Position numbers and translations under genes: made by a program. Below are positions 1-6,415 of a stretch of DNA of 10,797 nt, one piece after another; positions within the stretch are counted from its first letter, which is position 1; every line of letters starts with the position of its first letter. The notes below the pieces were generated by a model, which worked only from the letters and a program-made list of their open reading frames with translations, made no database searches and had not been told where the DNA came from. Source of the stretch: Bryobacterales bacterium (lineage in GTDB: Bacteria > Acidobacteriota > Terriglobia > Bryobacterales > Bryobacteraceae); the NCBI GenBank assembly GCA_003132905.1, contig PKZC01000260.1:492-11288 (forward strand). The letters run 5' to 3'.

Positions 1-81
1 GAGCCGCTCACCAATCTGCTGGAAGTGATGCGGCACCTGATGAGCCATAACGGCCACATGAAGACCGCGATCATACCGTAG
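1..81 (+). CDS. 3' end of an unidentified gene upstream of hpnC (partial)
   Basis: An open frame enters from the left edge and gives 26 residues ending in HNGHMKTAIIP before a TAG at 79-81. The last base of the stop is the first base of the GTG start of hpnC, so the two genes overlap by one base (TAGTG), an arrangement that usually means translational coupling. The fragment is too short to assign to a family. It has no transmembrane run or recognised motif. Its direct overlap with hpnC suggests it belongs to the same transcript, but not that it acts in hopanoid synthesis. Confidence 0.6.
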   Translation, partial: EPLTNLLEVMRHLMSHNGHMKTAIIP

Positions 82-995
82 TGTCTCAGCACGCACCCCT
101 GCTCGCGCCGAAAGACTATGTCCATTCGGCCGAGGCGCTGAGCGGCACTTACACCCAGGCCGAAGCCGAGCAGTACACACGCTGGCTGGCAACGCATCAC
201 TACGAGAACTTCCACGTCGTTAGTTTTCTTTTGCCCAAGCGGTTGCACCAGGATTTCTACAACGTCTACGCTTTCTGCCGCTGGGCGGATGATTTGGGCG
301 ACGAGATCGGCGACCGGGTCGAGAGCTTGCGCCTGCTGGGATGGTGGCGCGAAGAGTTGGAAGCGATGTACGCGGGTCGGGTGCAGCATCCGGTATTTGT
401 CGCGCTCGAAGGCACGGCACGAAAATACGATCTGCCTCAACAACTTTTTGCCGACTTAATCAGCGCGTTTGAGCACGACCAGCGCGTGACGCGCTATGCC
501 AACTGGGCCGAGCTCTTCGACTATTGCCGCTGCTCTGCCAATCCAGTGGGCCGTCTAGTGCTGCGATTGTGCGGCTACTCCGATGCCGAGCGCGATCGAA
601 TGTCGGACGCCACCTGCACCGCGCTGCAGCTCGCAAATTTCTGGCAGGATGTAACGGTGGATCTGGAAAAAGATCGCGTCTATTTGCCGCTAGATCTTCT
701 GGCCAGGCACGGGTACACGGTGGCGGAATTGCGGGCCGGCACCTTCAACGCCGCGTTCCAAAATGTCATGCGCGAGGCCATCGACGTGGCGCGTAAACTT
801 TTTATCGAGGGCTTGCCGCTGAATAAGACTGTCGACCGCCGCCTGGGCTTCGATCTCGAGCTGTTCAGCCGGGGCGGGATGCGTGTCCTCGAAAAGATCG
901 AACAGCAGAACTACAACGTACTGGCGCGGCGTCCGGCCATCTCCAAGTTCGAGCGCGTCCAGTTGCTGGTCGGGAGCCTGTGGAACGCGCTGTAG
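81..995 (+). CDS. hpnC: HpnC, hydroxysqualene synthase (squalene/phytoene synthase family)
   Basis: A 304-residue trans-isoprenyl diphosphate synthase-like protein. In the known HpnCDE pathway HpnC converts presqualene diphosphate to hydroxysqualene, a squalene and hopanoid precursor. The first Asp-rich motif is ADDLGDE at residues 69-75, preceded by the typical YAFCRWADD context. The second is FWQDVTVD at 187-194, followed by RVYLP. The C-terminal NYNVLARRP element (about 277-285) is also typical. Length is normal for the family and all helices expected around the active site appear present. The start is a GTG overlapping the upstream stop, with no strong Shine-Dalgarno, which supports coupling. 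The next gene, hpnD, overlaps its end by 16 bases. The HpnC rather than HpnD assignment rests on gene order and on FWQDVxxD in place of the NILRDVxxD seen next door. Confidence 0.9.
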   Translation: MSQHAPLLAPKDYVHSAEALSGTYTQAEAEQYTRWLATHHYENFHVVSFLLPKRLHQDFYNVYAFCRWADDLGDEIGDRVESLRLLGWWREELEAMYAGRVQHPVFVALEGTARKYDLPQQLFADLISAFEHDQRVTRYANWAELFDYCRCSANPVGRLVLRLCGYSDAERDRMSDATCTALQLANFWQDVTVDLEKDRVYLPLDLLARHGYTVAELRAGTFNAAFQNVMREAIDVARKLFIEGLPLNKTVDRRLGFDLELFSRGGMRVLEKIEQQNYNVLARRPAISKFERVQLLVGSLWNAL

Positions 996-1825
996 CGGAA
1001 CCAAGAGGAGACCTGAAGGCTTCCTACGCCTTCTCAACGCGCATCGCCCGCGCGCGTGCCCGCAATTTCTACTACTCGTTCCTGCTGCTATCGCGCGAAC
1101 AGCGCCAGGCCATGTGCGCCATCTATGCGTTCATGCGCTACTGCGACGATATCAGCGAAGGGGAAGGCGCTTCACGCGAAGGGATTGCGCGATGGCGTCG
1201 CGATCTCGGGCTCGCGCTTGCGGGCGAGTACGGCGAGAATCCCCTCTGGCCCGCGTTTCATGACACCGTGCAGCGCTTCAAAATCCCGCACGAATATTTC
1301 TACGAAATGATCGAGGGCGTTAGTTCCGACTTGCAACCCAAACAGCTGCAGACCTTCGACGAACTGTATCGCTACTGCTATCAGGTGGCGAGCGTGGTTG
1401 GCCTCACCATCATCCACATCTTCGGATTTGAATCGCCCGATGCGATTAAGTTAGCGGAAAAGTGCGGCATCGCGTTCCAATTGACCAACATCCTGCGCGA
1501 TGTGCGCGAAGATCGCGAGAACGGCCGCACATATCTTCCCGAAGAAGACATCCGCAAGTTCGGCGCGGACTTAGCCCAACATGACGAGCGCTTCGTTCGC
1601 CTGATGAGCTTTGAAGCGCAGCGCGCGCAAGCTTACTACAACGAATCGAGGCCCTTGATCGCACTGGTTCATGCCCGCAGCCGTCCCTCGCTTTGGGCTC
1701 TGATCGAAATCTACCGGCGTCTGCTCACTCGCATCGAGCGCTCGAATTTCAACGTGCTCGAAAAACGCATCCGCGTCCCAACCTGGGAAAAGCTGAGTAT
1801 CCTGGCGAGCGCGGCGCTCCGCTAG
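980..1825 (+). CDS. hpnD: HpnD, presqualene diphosphate synthase
   Basis: A 281-residue squalene/phytoene synthase family protein that, in the HpnCDE pathway, condenses two farnesyl diphosphates to presqualene diphosphate, the substrate of HpnC. The N-terminal block with SYAFSTRIARARARNFYYSF (about residues 15-34) is a strong family match. The first Asp motif is DDISE at 56-60 and the second is NILRDVREDRENGRTYLP at 170-187. The start given is GTG at 980, inside the end of hpnC, with GGGAG only three bases upstream. A better Shine-Dalgarno (AAGAGGAG, 1003-1010) lies inside this reading frame, just before the conserved block, but the only nearby start there is a CTG at 1013 at very short spacing. 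The true start is therefore uncertain by about 11 codons. The gene ends in a CTAG that also holds the stop of the converging malQ. Confidence 0.92.
   Translation: MERAVAEPRGDLKASYAFSTRIARARARNFYYSFLLLSREQRQAMCAIYAFMRYCDDISEGEGASREGIARWRRDLGLALAGEYGENPLWPAFHDTVQRFKIPHEYFYEMIEGVSSDLQPKQLQTFDELYRYCYQVASVVGLTIIHIFGFESPDAIKLAEKCGIAFQLTNILRDVREDRENGRTYLPEEDIRKFGADLAQHDERFVRLMSFEAQRAQAYYNESRPLIALVHARSRPSLWALIEIYRRLLTRIERSNFNVLEKRIRVPTWEKLSILASAALR
1822..1825. other. CTAG palindrome giving the stop codons of two convergent genes
   Basis: On the plus strand bases 1823-1825 (TAG) end hpnD. On the minus strand bases 1824-1822 (also TAG) end malQ. The palindrome lets both genes stop within four bases, so there is no untranslated space between them and no room for a terminator outside coding sequence. 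Confidence 0.9.
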
Positions 1826-3333
1826 CGCTCATAAAGTTCCGCCATCTCGCGCAAACGCGGCGCGATTTCCGGCTTCAGATCCCCGGCCCTATATCTCCAT
1901 CGCCAGTTTCCGCCCACCGTCGCGGGCTGATTCATGCGAGCCTCTGTTCCTAGGCCCAGCACGTCCTGCATCGGAATCAAAACCGTGTCCGCTACCGAAG
2001 CCTCCAGCGCGCGAATGAAAGTCCAGTGAATCTCCTTGCCGTCCGTATTGAAGTATCGCCTGGCGAAATCCATCTCCTTGCGGATGTCCTCGTCCGATCG
2101 CGTGCTCTCGCCGCGCCCCGCGCTCGTCCACCATCCCACCGTCGTATCGCAATCGTGCGTTCCGGTGTATGCCACCACTTCATGCGGATAGTTATGCGGG
2201 CGGAACGTCGGCGCCTGCGAATCGGTGCCAAAGGCGAACTGTAGCACCGCCATTCCCGGAAATCCGAACTCCTCGCGAATCGCTTCCACTTCGGGCGTGA
2301 TCACTCCCAGGTTTTCCGCCACAAAGGGCAGCTCTCCCAACTTCGCCTTCGCCGCCCGGAACAACTCCGCTCCCGGACCCTTCACCCATCGGCCATTCAC
2401 CGCCGTTCGCTCCGACGCCGGAACTTCCCAATAAGCCTCGAAGCCGCGAAAATGATCCAGCCGGATCATGTCCACCATTTCGAACGTCGCGCGGAAGCGA
2501 TCCAGCCACCAGCTGCAACCATCCTTCGCGAGCGCATCCCAACGATAAATCGGATTCCCCCAAAGCTGTCCTGTCTCGCTGAAATAATCCGGAGGCACGC
2601 CGGAAACCACCGTGGAGTTGCCTTGTGCGTCCAAATGAAAATACTGCCGATTCACCCACACGTCGGCGCTATCGTGCGAGACATAAATGGGCAAGTCGCC
2701 CATGATGCCGACGCCATGCTCCCGCGCATATTCGCGCAACTCACGCCACTGCTCGAAGAAGGCGAACTGAAGGAATTTTTGCGCGGCGATCGGCGCGGCC
2801 AACTGCGCCTGCCAACGGGCTAAAGATTTCAGATCGCGATCGCGCGCGCCCGCTTCCCACTGCGTCCATTCTGTCCCCTGATGCTGCGCCTTCAACGCAG
2901 TGAAGAGAGCGAAATCGTCCAGCCAATGCTGGTTGGCTTTACAAAAAGCGTCGAAATCTGGATCGGGGTTCTCCAAAAAGCGACAGGCCGCCGATTGAAG
3001 CAGCTGAGTCTTCCAAGGGATCAGCCGTTCGAAGTCGACCCTGTCGTCTGGAAACTTCGGCGCTTCCGCCAGCGCGGACGTCTCCAGCCAGCCTCGTTCG
3101 GCAAGTCTTTCCAGGCTGATGAGCAGCGGATTGCCCGCCCACGCCGAGAAGCACTGATAGGGTGATTCCCCATAGCCGGTAGGGCCAAGCGGCAGTACCT
3201 GCCACAGCTTCTGGCCGGCGGCTGCCAGAAAATCCACAAAGCGCCGGGCTTCGGGGCCAAGATCGCCGATACCATGCGGCGAGGGAAGGGAAGTGGGATG
3301 CAGCAGAATGCCGCTCGATCGGGGAAAGCGCAC
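1822..3333 (-). CDS. malQ: 4-alpha-glucanotransferase (amylomaltase, GH77), type I
   Basis: A 503-residue GH77 enzyme, the size of the short bacterial/plant D-enzyme type. It transfers maltosyl and longer glucan segments between alpha-1,4-glucans, in the cytoplasm, as part of maltodextrin or glycogen turnover. The N-terminus has SSGILLHPTSLPSPHGIGDLG (residues 6-26). The nucleophile region RLDHFRGFEAYWEVP puts the catalytic Asp at 293. FVAENLG puts the acid/base Glu at 340. GTHDCDTTVGWW gives the third acid at 394. The first two numbers equal those of the Thermus aquaticus enzyme. The residue after GTHD is Cys where Asn is common. The C-terminal RMNQPATVGGNWRWR is also typical. The start is GTG at 3333; the upstream frame stays open but has no better start codon. 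It diverges from the GHMP kinase gene and overlaps hpnD tail to tail. Confidence 0.96.
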   Translation of the reverse strand: MRFPRSSGILLHPTSLPSPHGIGDLGPEARRFVDFLAAAGQKLWQVLPLGPTGYGESPYQCFSAWAGNPLLISLERLAERGWLETSALAEAPKFPDDRVDFERLIPWKTQLLQSAACRFLENPDPDFDAFCKANQHWLDDFALFTALKAQHQGTEWTQWEAGARDRDLKSLARWQAQLAAPIAAQKFLQFAFFEQWRELREYAREHGVGIMGDLPIYVSHDSADVWVNRQYFHLDAQGNSTVVSGVPPDYFSETGQLWGNPIYRWDALAKDGCSWWLDRFRATFEMVDMIRLDHFRGFEAYWEVPASERTAVNGRWVKGPGAELFRAAKAKLGELPFVAENLGVITPEVEAIREEFGFPGMAVLQFAFGTDSQAPTFRPHNYPHEVVAYTGTHDCDTTVGWWTSAGRGESTRSDEDIRKEMDFARRYFNTDGKEIHWTFIRALEASVADTVLIPMQDVLGLGTEARMNQPATVGGNWRWRYRAGDLKPEIAPRLREMAELYER

Positions 3334-3416
3334 GCTTGATGGACGAATTTCTCGAGCGTTCTGATACAGGCTTTGTATAGTATTTTCTTCAGATTGCCGA
3401 TCATTCTCCTTACGGG
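3334..3416. promoter_or_regulatory. divergent intergenic region between malQ and the GHMP kinase
   Basis: These 83 AT-richer bases separate two divergently transcribed genes, so they should hold both promoters. On the plus strand TATAGT at 3376-3381 is a good -10 match, but no convincing -35 lies 15-18 bases upstream. On the minus strand overlapping TACTAT and TATACA hexamers occur in the same segment, again without a clear -35. There is no strong Shine-Dalgarno before either start codon. The regulatory role is inferred from gene orientation. Confidence 0.45.
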
Positions 3417-4397
3417 ATGATCATCACTCGCACACCCCTGAGAATCTCGATCGGCGGCGGAGGTACCGATCTGCCTTCCTACTATGAGCGCTTCGGGGGC
3501 TTCGTCATTTCCGCCGCCATCAATAAGCACATCTACGTCGGTATTAACGAAACCTTCAGCGGCGGTTACTTCCTGAAATACTCGGCTCTGGAACATGCTG
3601 CGACGCTGGACGACATCCGGCATCCATTGATCCGCGAAGCGCTGCGCATGCATAACGTTTGCCCACCCATCGAGGTGGTCAGCATGGCGGATGTTCCGGC
3701 CGGAACCGGTCTTGGATCCTCGGGCGCTTTCACCGTCGGGTTGCTACGCGCCGTGCATGCGTTCCAGCGTCAGTACGTCGATCCGGCGCTGGTGGCCGAA
3801 GAAGCTTGCAAGATCGAGATGGAAATTCTGCAGGAGTCCGTCGGGAAACAAGATCAGTACATCGCTGCGTTCGGCGGCTTGGCGTGCTTCGAAATTGCAG
3901 AGGATGGCAAGGTCAACGTCGCGCCGCTCAACATCGCCAATAGTACGCTCTACAATCTGGAAGAACGCCTGATGATGTTCTTCACCGGCTACTCTCGTAA
4001 CGCCTCAGCCGTGCTGGACGATCAAAGAGTTCGCTCGGAACTGGGCGACAACGCGATGCTCGAAAACCTGCACTTTACCAAACAACTGGGGCAATGCATC
4101 AAACTCGCGCTCGAGCAGGGCAACACGCGCCGCTTCGGCGAGCTGATGCATGAGCACTGGATGCATAAGAAACAGCGCTCGCCCTGCACCACCAACGAAG
4201 GGATCAATCGCTGGTACGAAATCGGCCGTGAAAATGGGGCAGTGGGCGGCAAGCTGGTGGGTGCGGGCGGGGGCGGCTTTCTGCTGTTCTATGCCGATGA
4301 TCGCGATGCCCTGCGCCGCGCGATGGTGAAAGAAGGGCTGCGCGAATTTCGCTTCAAGTTCGACCACGAAGGTTCTAAGCTCCTCTCGCGGGATTAA
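3417..4397 (+). CDS. GHMP-family sugar kinase, HddA-like (D-glycero-D-manno-heptose 7-phosphate kinase)
   Basis: A 326-residue GHMP kinase. The N-terminal RTPLRISIGGGGTDLPSYY (residues 5-23) is characteristic of the HddA/heptose 7-phosphate and related sugar 1-kinases. The ATP-binding motif is VPAGTGLGSSGA at 93-104. GKQDQYIAAFGG (143-154) is the conserved central block, and GKLVGAGGGGFLLFY (278-292) is the C-terminal motif 3. HddA phosphorylates D-glycero-alpha-D-manno-heptose 7-phosphate at C1, on the way to GDP-heptose for surface glycans. No gmhA, gmhB or hddC partner is present here, so the substrate could be another sugar such as fucose or a related heptose. Translation starts at ATG 3417, giving the usual MIITRTP start. 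A weak purine stretch precedes it. All key motifs are intact and length is normal. Confidence 0.88.
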   Translation: MIITRTPLRISIGGGGTDLPSYYERFGGFVISAAINKHIYVGINETFSGGYFLKYSALEHAATLDDIRHPLIREALRMHNVCPPIEVVSMADVPAGTGLGSSGAFTVGLLRAVHAFQRQYVDPALVAEEACKIEMEILQESVGKQDQYIAAFGGLACFEIAEDGKVNVAPLNIANSTLYNLEERLMMFFTGYSRNASAVLDDQRVRSELGDNAMLENLHFTKQLGQCIKLALEQGNTRRFGELMHEHWMHKKQRSPCTTNEGINRWYEIGRENGAVGGKLVGAGGGGFLLFYADDRDALRRAMVKEGLREFRFKFDHEGSKLLSRD

Positions 4398-4489
4398 CTG
4401 GAGCCAGTATCTGGATGGAGGTGCCAGCCTGATCGCTCCCTTGCTACCATGACAACTCCGGGCTGAAATGCCCGCGGAGGTGTCCTTCC
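4398..4489 (+). promoter_or_regulatory. leader of the AIM24 operon with ribosome binding site
   Basis: This 92-base gap holds a clear Shine-Dalgarno, GGAGG at 4476-4480, nine bases before the ATG at 4490, which fixes the start of the next gene. Just upstream, CGGGC (4459-4463) and GCCCG (4470-4474) can pair as a 5-bp hairpin with a six-base loop. It has no following T-run, so it is not a classical terminator. No confident promoter is visible; transcription may come from an unrecognised promoter here or read through from the kinase gene. Confidence 0.5.
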
Positions 4490-5308
4490 ATGAATCCGGC
4501 AGCGCCGCTCGAACGGATCCAGTGCCAATGGTGCCAGAGCATGAACGAGAAAGCCGCGCTCACTTGCCGGGCGTGTGGCGCTCCACTCGACATTCGCAAT
4601 CTGGTCAGCGAATCCGGTTGGCGCGAAGCTCCGCGCCTCCGCGACATGACTGAGTTTCAGTTCAGCTCCAGCACCTGCCAGGTGGAAGGAGAAATCGTTC
4701 CGGTGGCCGAAATCCATCTTGGCGCGAACGACTCGGTTTTCTTCGAGCACCACATCATGCTGTGGAAGGACGATAACGTTCCACTCAGCGTCTTGCAGCT
4801 GCCCGGCGGCCTCAAGCGAGCCTTTGCCGGAATGCCGTTCATGATCAGCGTGGCAACCGGCCCTGGCCGCATCGCTTTCTCTCGCGACGCGACGGGCGAA
4901 CTGGTGGTACTTCCGCTGCATCCCGGCATGGAGATCGATGTTCGCGAGCATGCATTTGTGCTGGCCTCCCACCAGATCGATTACTCGTTCGTGCGCGTGA
5001 AAGGCCTGGCCAACATTCTGTTCGGCGGCCAGGGCATGTTTATGGATCGTTTTGTCACCACCAATAGCCCCGGCCTGGTTCTGCTGCACGGCTATGGCAA
5101 CGTGTTCGAGCGCAAACTCAAGGCCGGCGAAAGCATCATGGTGGAGCCGGGCGCATTTCTCTACAAGGATTCCTCGGTCAACATGGACGTGGAGTTCCAG
5201 AAGCTCGGCACCGGCTTTTTTGGCGGAACAAACATGAGTCTGGCGCGGATGACCGGCCCGGGACGCATCGGCATCCAGTCCATGTACGTCCATCACCACA
5301 CCGAGTAA
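4490..5308 (+). CDS. AIM24-domain protein with one N-terminal zinc ribbon
   Basis: A 272-residue protein. Residues 12-29 form a short zinc ribbon with CxxC pairs at C12/C15 and C26/C29. The rest (about 40-266) matches the AIM24/DUF124 (TIGR00266-like) beta-rich family. Features include SESGWREAP, a CQVEG block near 63-67, the TGPGRIAFSRD repeat (123-133) and a second TGPGRIGIQS (255-264). The two GPGRI elements fit the internally repeated beta fold of the family. AIM24 proteins have no settled biochemical role in bacteria; the yeast member is mitochondrial and affects inner-membrane organisation. I see no signal peptide or membrane helix, so it is probably cytoplasmic or membrane-peripheral. 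It lies six bases before a longer paralog, sharing start-to-end similarity in the core. A good GGAGG supports this start. Confidence 0.85.
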   Translation: MNPAAPLERIQCQWCQSMNEKAALTCRACGAPLDIRNLVSESGWREAPRLRDMTEFQFSSSTCQVEGEIVPVAEIHLGANDSVFFEHHIMLWKDDNVPLSVLQLPGGLKRAFAGMPFMISVATGPGRIAFSRDATGELVVLPLHPGMEIDVREHAFVLASHQIDYSFVRVKGLANILFGGQGMFMDRFVTTNSPGLVLLHGYGNVFERKLKAGESIMVEPGAFLYKDSSVNMDVEFQKLGTGFFGGTNMSLARMTGPGRIGIQSMYVHHHTE

Positions 5309-5314
5309 CTGAAC

Positions 5315-6406
5315 ATGTTCTGTACTAATTGTGGTAGCCCAGTCAAAGATACGGATAACTTCTGCACGGCGTGCGGCAGTTCCATGAATACGCCTGTGCG
5401 AACGCCGCCACCGGATGAGCCCGCAGCGCCGGTCGAGTATTCTCAACCCACGCAACATTGTCAACCCACGCAGCTGCCGCTTCGCGTTCCGGAGCCGCCG
5501 GTTGCATCCTCTGGCAATCCAGCGGTCTGTCCCTGGTGCGGCGCTGAGATCTCCGCCGATCAATTGAGCTGCCCGCGTTGCGGCGCGACAGTGAAAGCTC
5601 CCAGTATCCGCAGCGAATCCGGTTGGGCCGAACTGCCTGGCCGCAAGGACATGGCCAAGCTCCAATTCGGCAATTCGTTTTGCCAGATTGAAGGCCTCTA
5701 TGTTCCCGTAGCCGACGTCAACCTGGCGGCTTCCGATAGCATCTACTTCACGCACCATGTTCTGCTGTGGAAAGATCCGCAGTTGAACATCACGACAATG
5801 CCGCTTGCTTCCGGATGGAAGCGCATGTTCGCGGGGCTGCCGCTCATCATGATGCAAGCGCAAGGGCCCGGCCATATCGCTTTCTCGCGCGACGCGCCCG
5901 GTGAAATGATCGCGCTTCCGTTGCAGCCCGGCGAAGAAGTGGATGTGCGCGAGCATTTGTTCATGCTTGCCACCAGCAACGTCGCCTACGATTGGTTCTC
6001 TACAAATGTTTGGTACACCACGCAAGCCGGCGACGACAAGGAAACGCACTATCCGGTTGGCATGTTCATGGATCGGTTCTCCGCGCCGCAAGCCCCTGGA
6101 CTGCTGCTGCTGCACGCCGCAGGCAATGTATTCGTTCGCGATCTGGCGCCCGGGCAGACGATTTTGGTAAAGCCCACGGCTTTGATCTTCAAAGATCCCA
6201 CGGTCGAGATGCAATTGCATTTCGAGCATCCCCGCGCCGGGTTCAGCCTGGGCTTCGGCTGGGGAGCGTCCAGTTGGAACAATCGATATTATTGGCTGCG
6301 TCTCTGGGGGCCTGGGCGCATCGCGGTGCAATCGGTCTTCGATCGCATGGAAGGCGAGAGCCGCTATTTGTCGAATTGTTCCCCGGCCACCGAACAGCGC
6401 TGGTAA
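5315..6406 (+). CDS. AIM24-domain paralog with two N-terminal zinc ribbons
   Basis: A 363-residue paralog of the preceding protein. It opens with a zinc ribbon at the very N-terminus (C3/C6, C17/C20), then a Pro/Gln-rich linker (about 28-66), then a second ribbon (C72/C75, C86/C89) that corresponds in position to the single ribbon of the upstream protein. The AIM24 core starts at SESGWAELPGRKDM (100-113). It carries QGPGHIAFSRD (183-193) and WGPGRIAVQSV (331-341), and ends in a 20-residue tail absent from the paralog. An insertion of about seven residues lies near 228-247, before GMFMDRF. The function is unknown beyond family membership. The gene follows the first after six bases with no strong Shine-Dalgarno, suggesting coupled translation. 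Its TAA stop is part of the next gene's Shine-Dalgarno. Confidence 0.85.
   Translation: MFCTNCGSPVKDTDNFCTACGSSMNTPVRTPPPDEPAAPVEYSQPTQHCQPTQLPLRVPEPPVASSGNPAVCPWCGAEISADQLSCPRCGATVKAPSIRSESGWAELPGRKDMAKLQFGNSFCQIEGLYVPVADVNLAASDSIYFTHHVLLWKDPQLNITTMPLASGWKRMFAGLPLIMMQAQGPGHIAFSRDAPGEMIALPLQPGEEVDVREHLFMLATSNVAYDWFSTNVWYTTQAGDDKETHYPVGMFMDRFSAPQAPGLLLLHAAGNVFVRDLAPGQTILVKPTALIFKDPTVEMQLHFEHPRAGFSLGFGWGASSWNNRYYWLRLWGPGRIAVQSVFDRMEGESRYLSNCSPATEQRW
5443..5472 (+). repeat. 12-bp direct repeat in the inter-ribbon linker
   Basis: TCAACCCACGCA occurs at 5443-5454 and again at 5461-5472, an 18-base (six-codon) period. In protein it gives the linker repeat QPTQHCQPTQ. It keeps frame, so it looks like a small in-frame duplication in a flexible linker. 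Confidence 0.8.
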
Positions 6407-6411
6407 GGAGG
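6404..6411 (+). promoter_or_regulatory. strong Shine-Dalgarno built on the upstream stop codon
   Basis: TAAGGAGG contains the TAA stop (6404-6406) of the second AIM24 gene and a near-perfect ribosome binding site four bases before the ATG at 6416. It fixes the start of the AlkZ-like gene and ties it to the AIM24 genes as one operon. Confidence 0.85.
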
Positions 6412-6415
6412 CGTT

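Noticed and set aside
3021..3653. Minus-strand frame covering the malQ/kinase divergent region, with AAGGAG before an internal ATG
   Set aside because: It overlaps the malQ N-terminus and the kinase start in other frames, both strongly supported. Its protein resembles nothing known.
4398..4427. Repeated CTGG/CCAG tetramers after the kinase stop
   Set aside because: Four-base arms are too short and ambiguous to call a structure or operator.
4441..4469. TTGCTA-17-TGAAAT as a promoter for the AIM24 operon
   Set aside because: Each box matches the consensus at only four of six bases, and the start point would fall in the Shine-Dalgarno, leaving almost no leader.
4459..4474. CGGGC/GCCCG hairpin as an intrinsic terminator of the kinase gene
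   Set aside because: The stem is only five pairs, no T-run follows, and it sits directly before the next gene's ribosome binding site.
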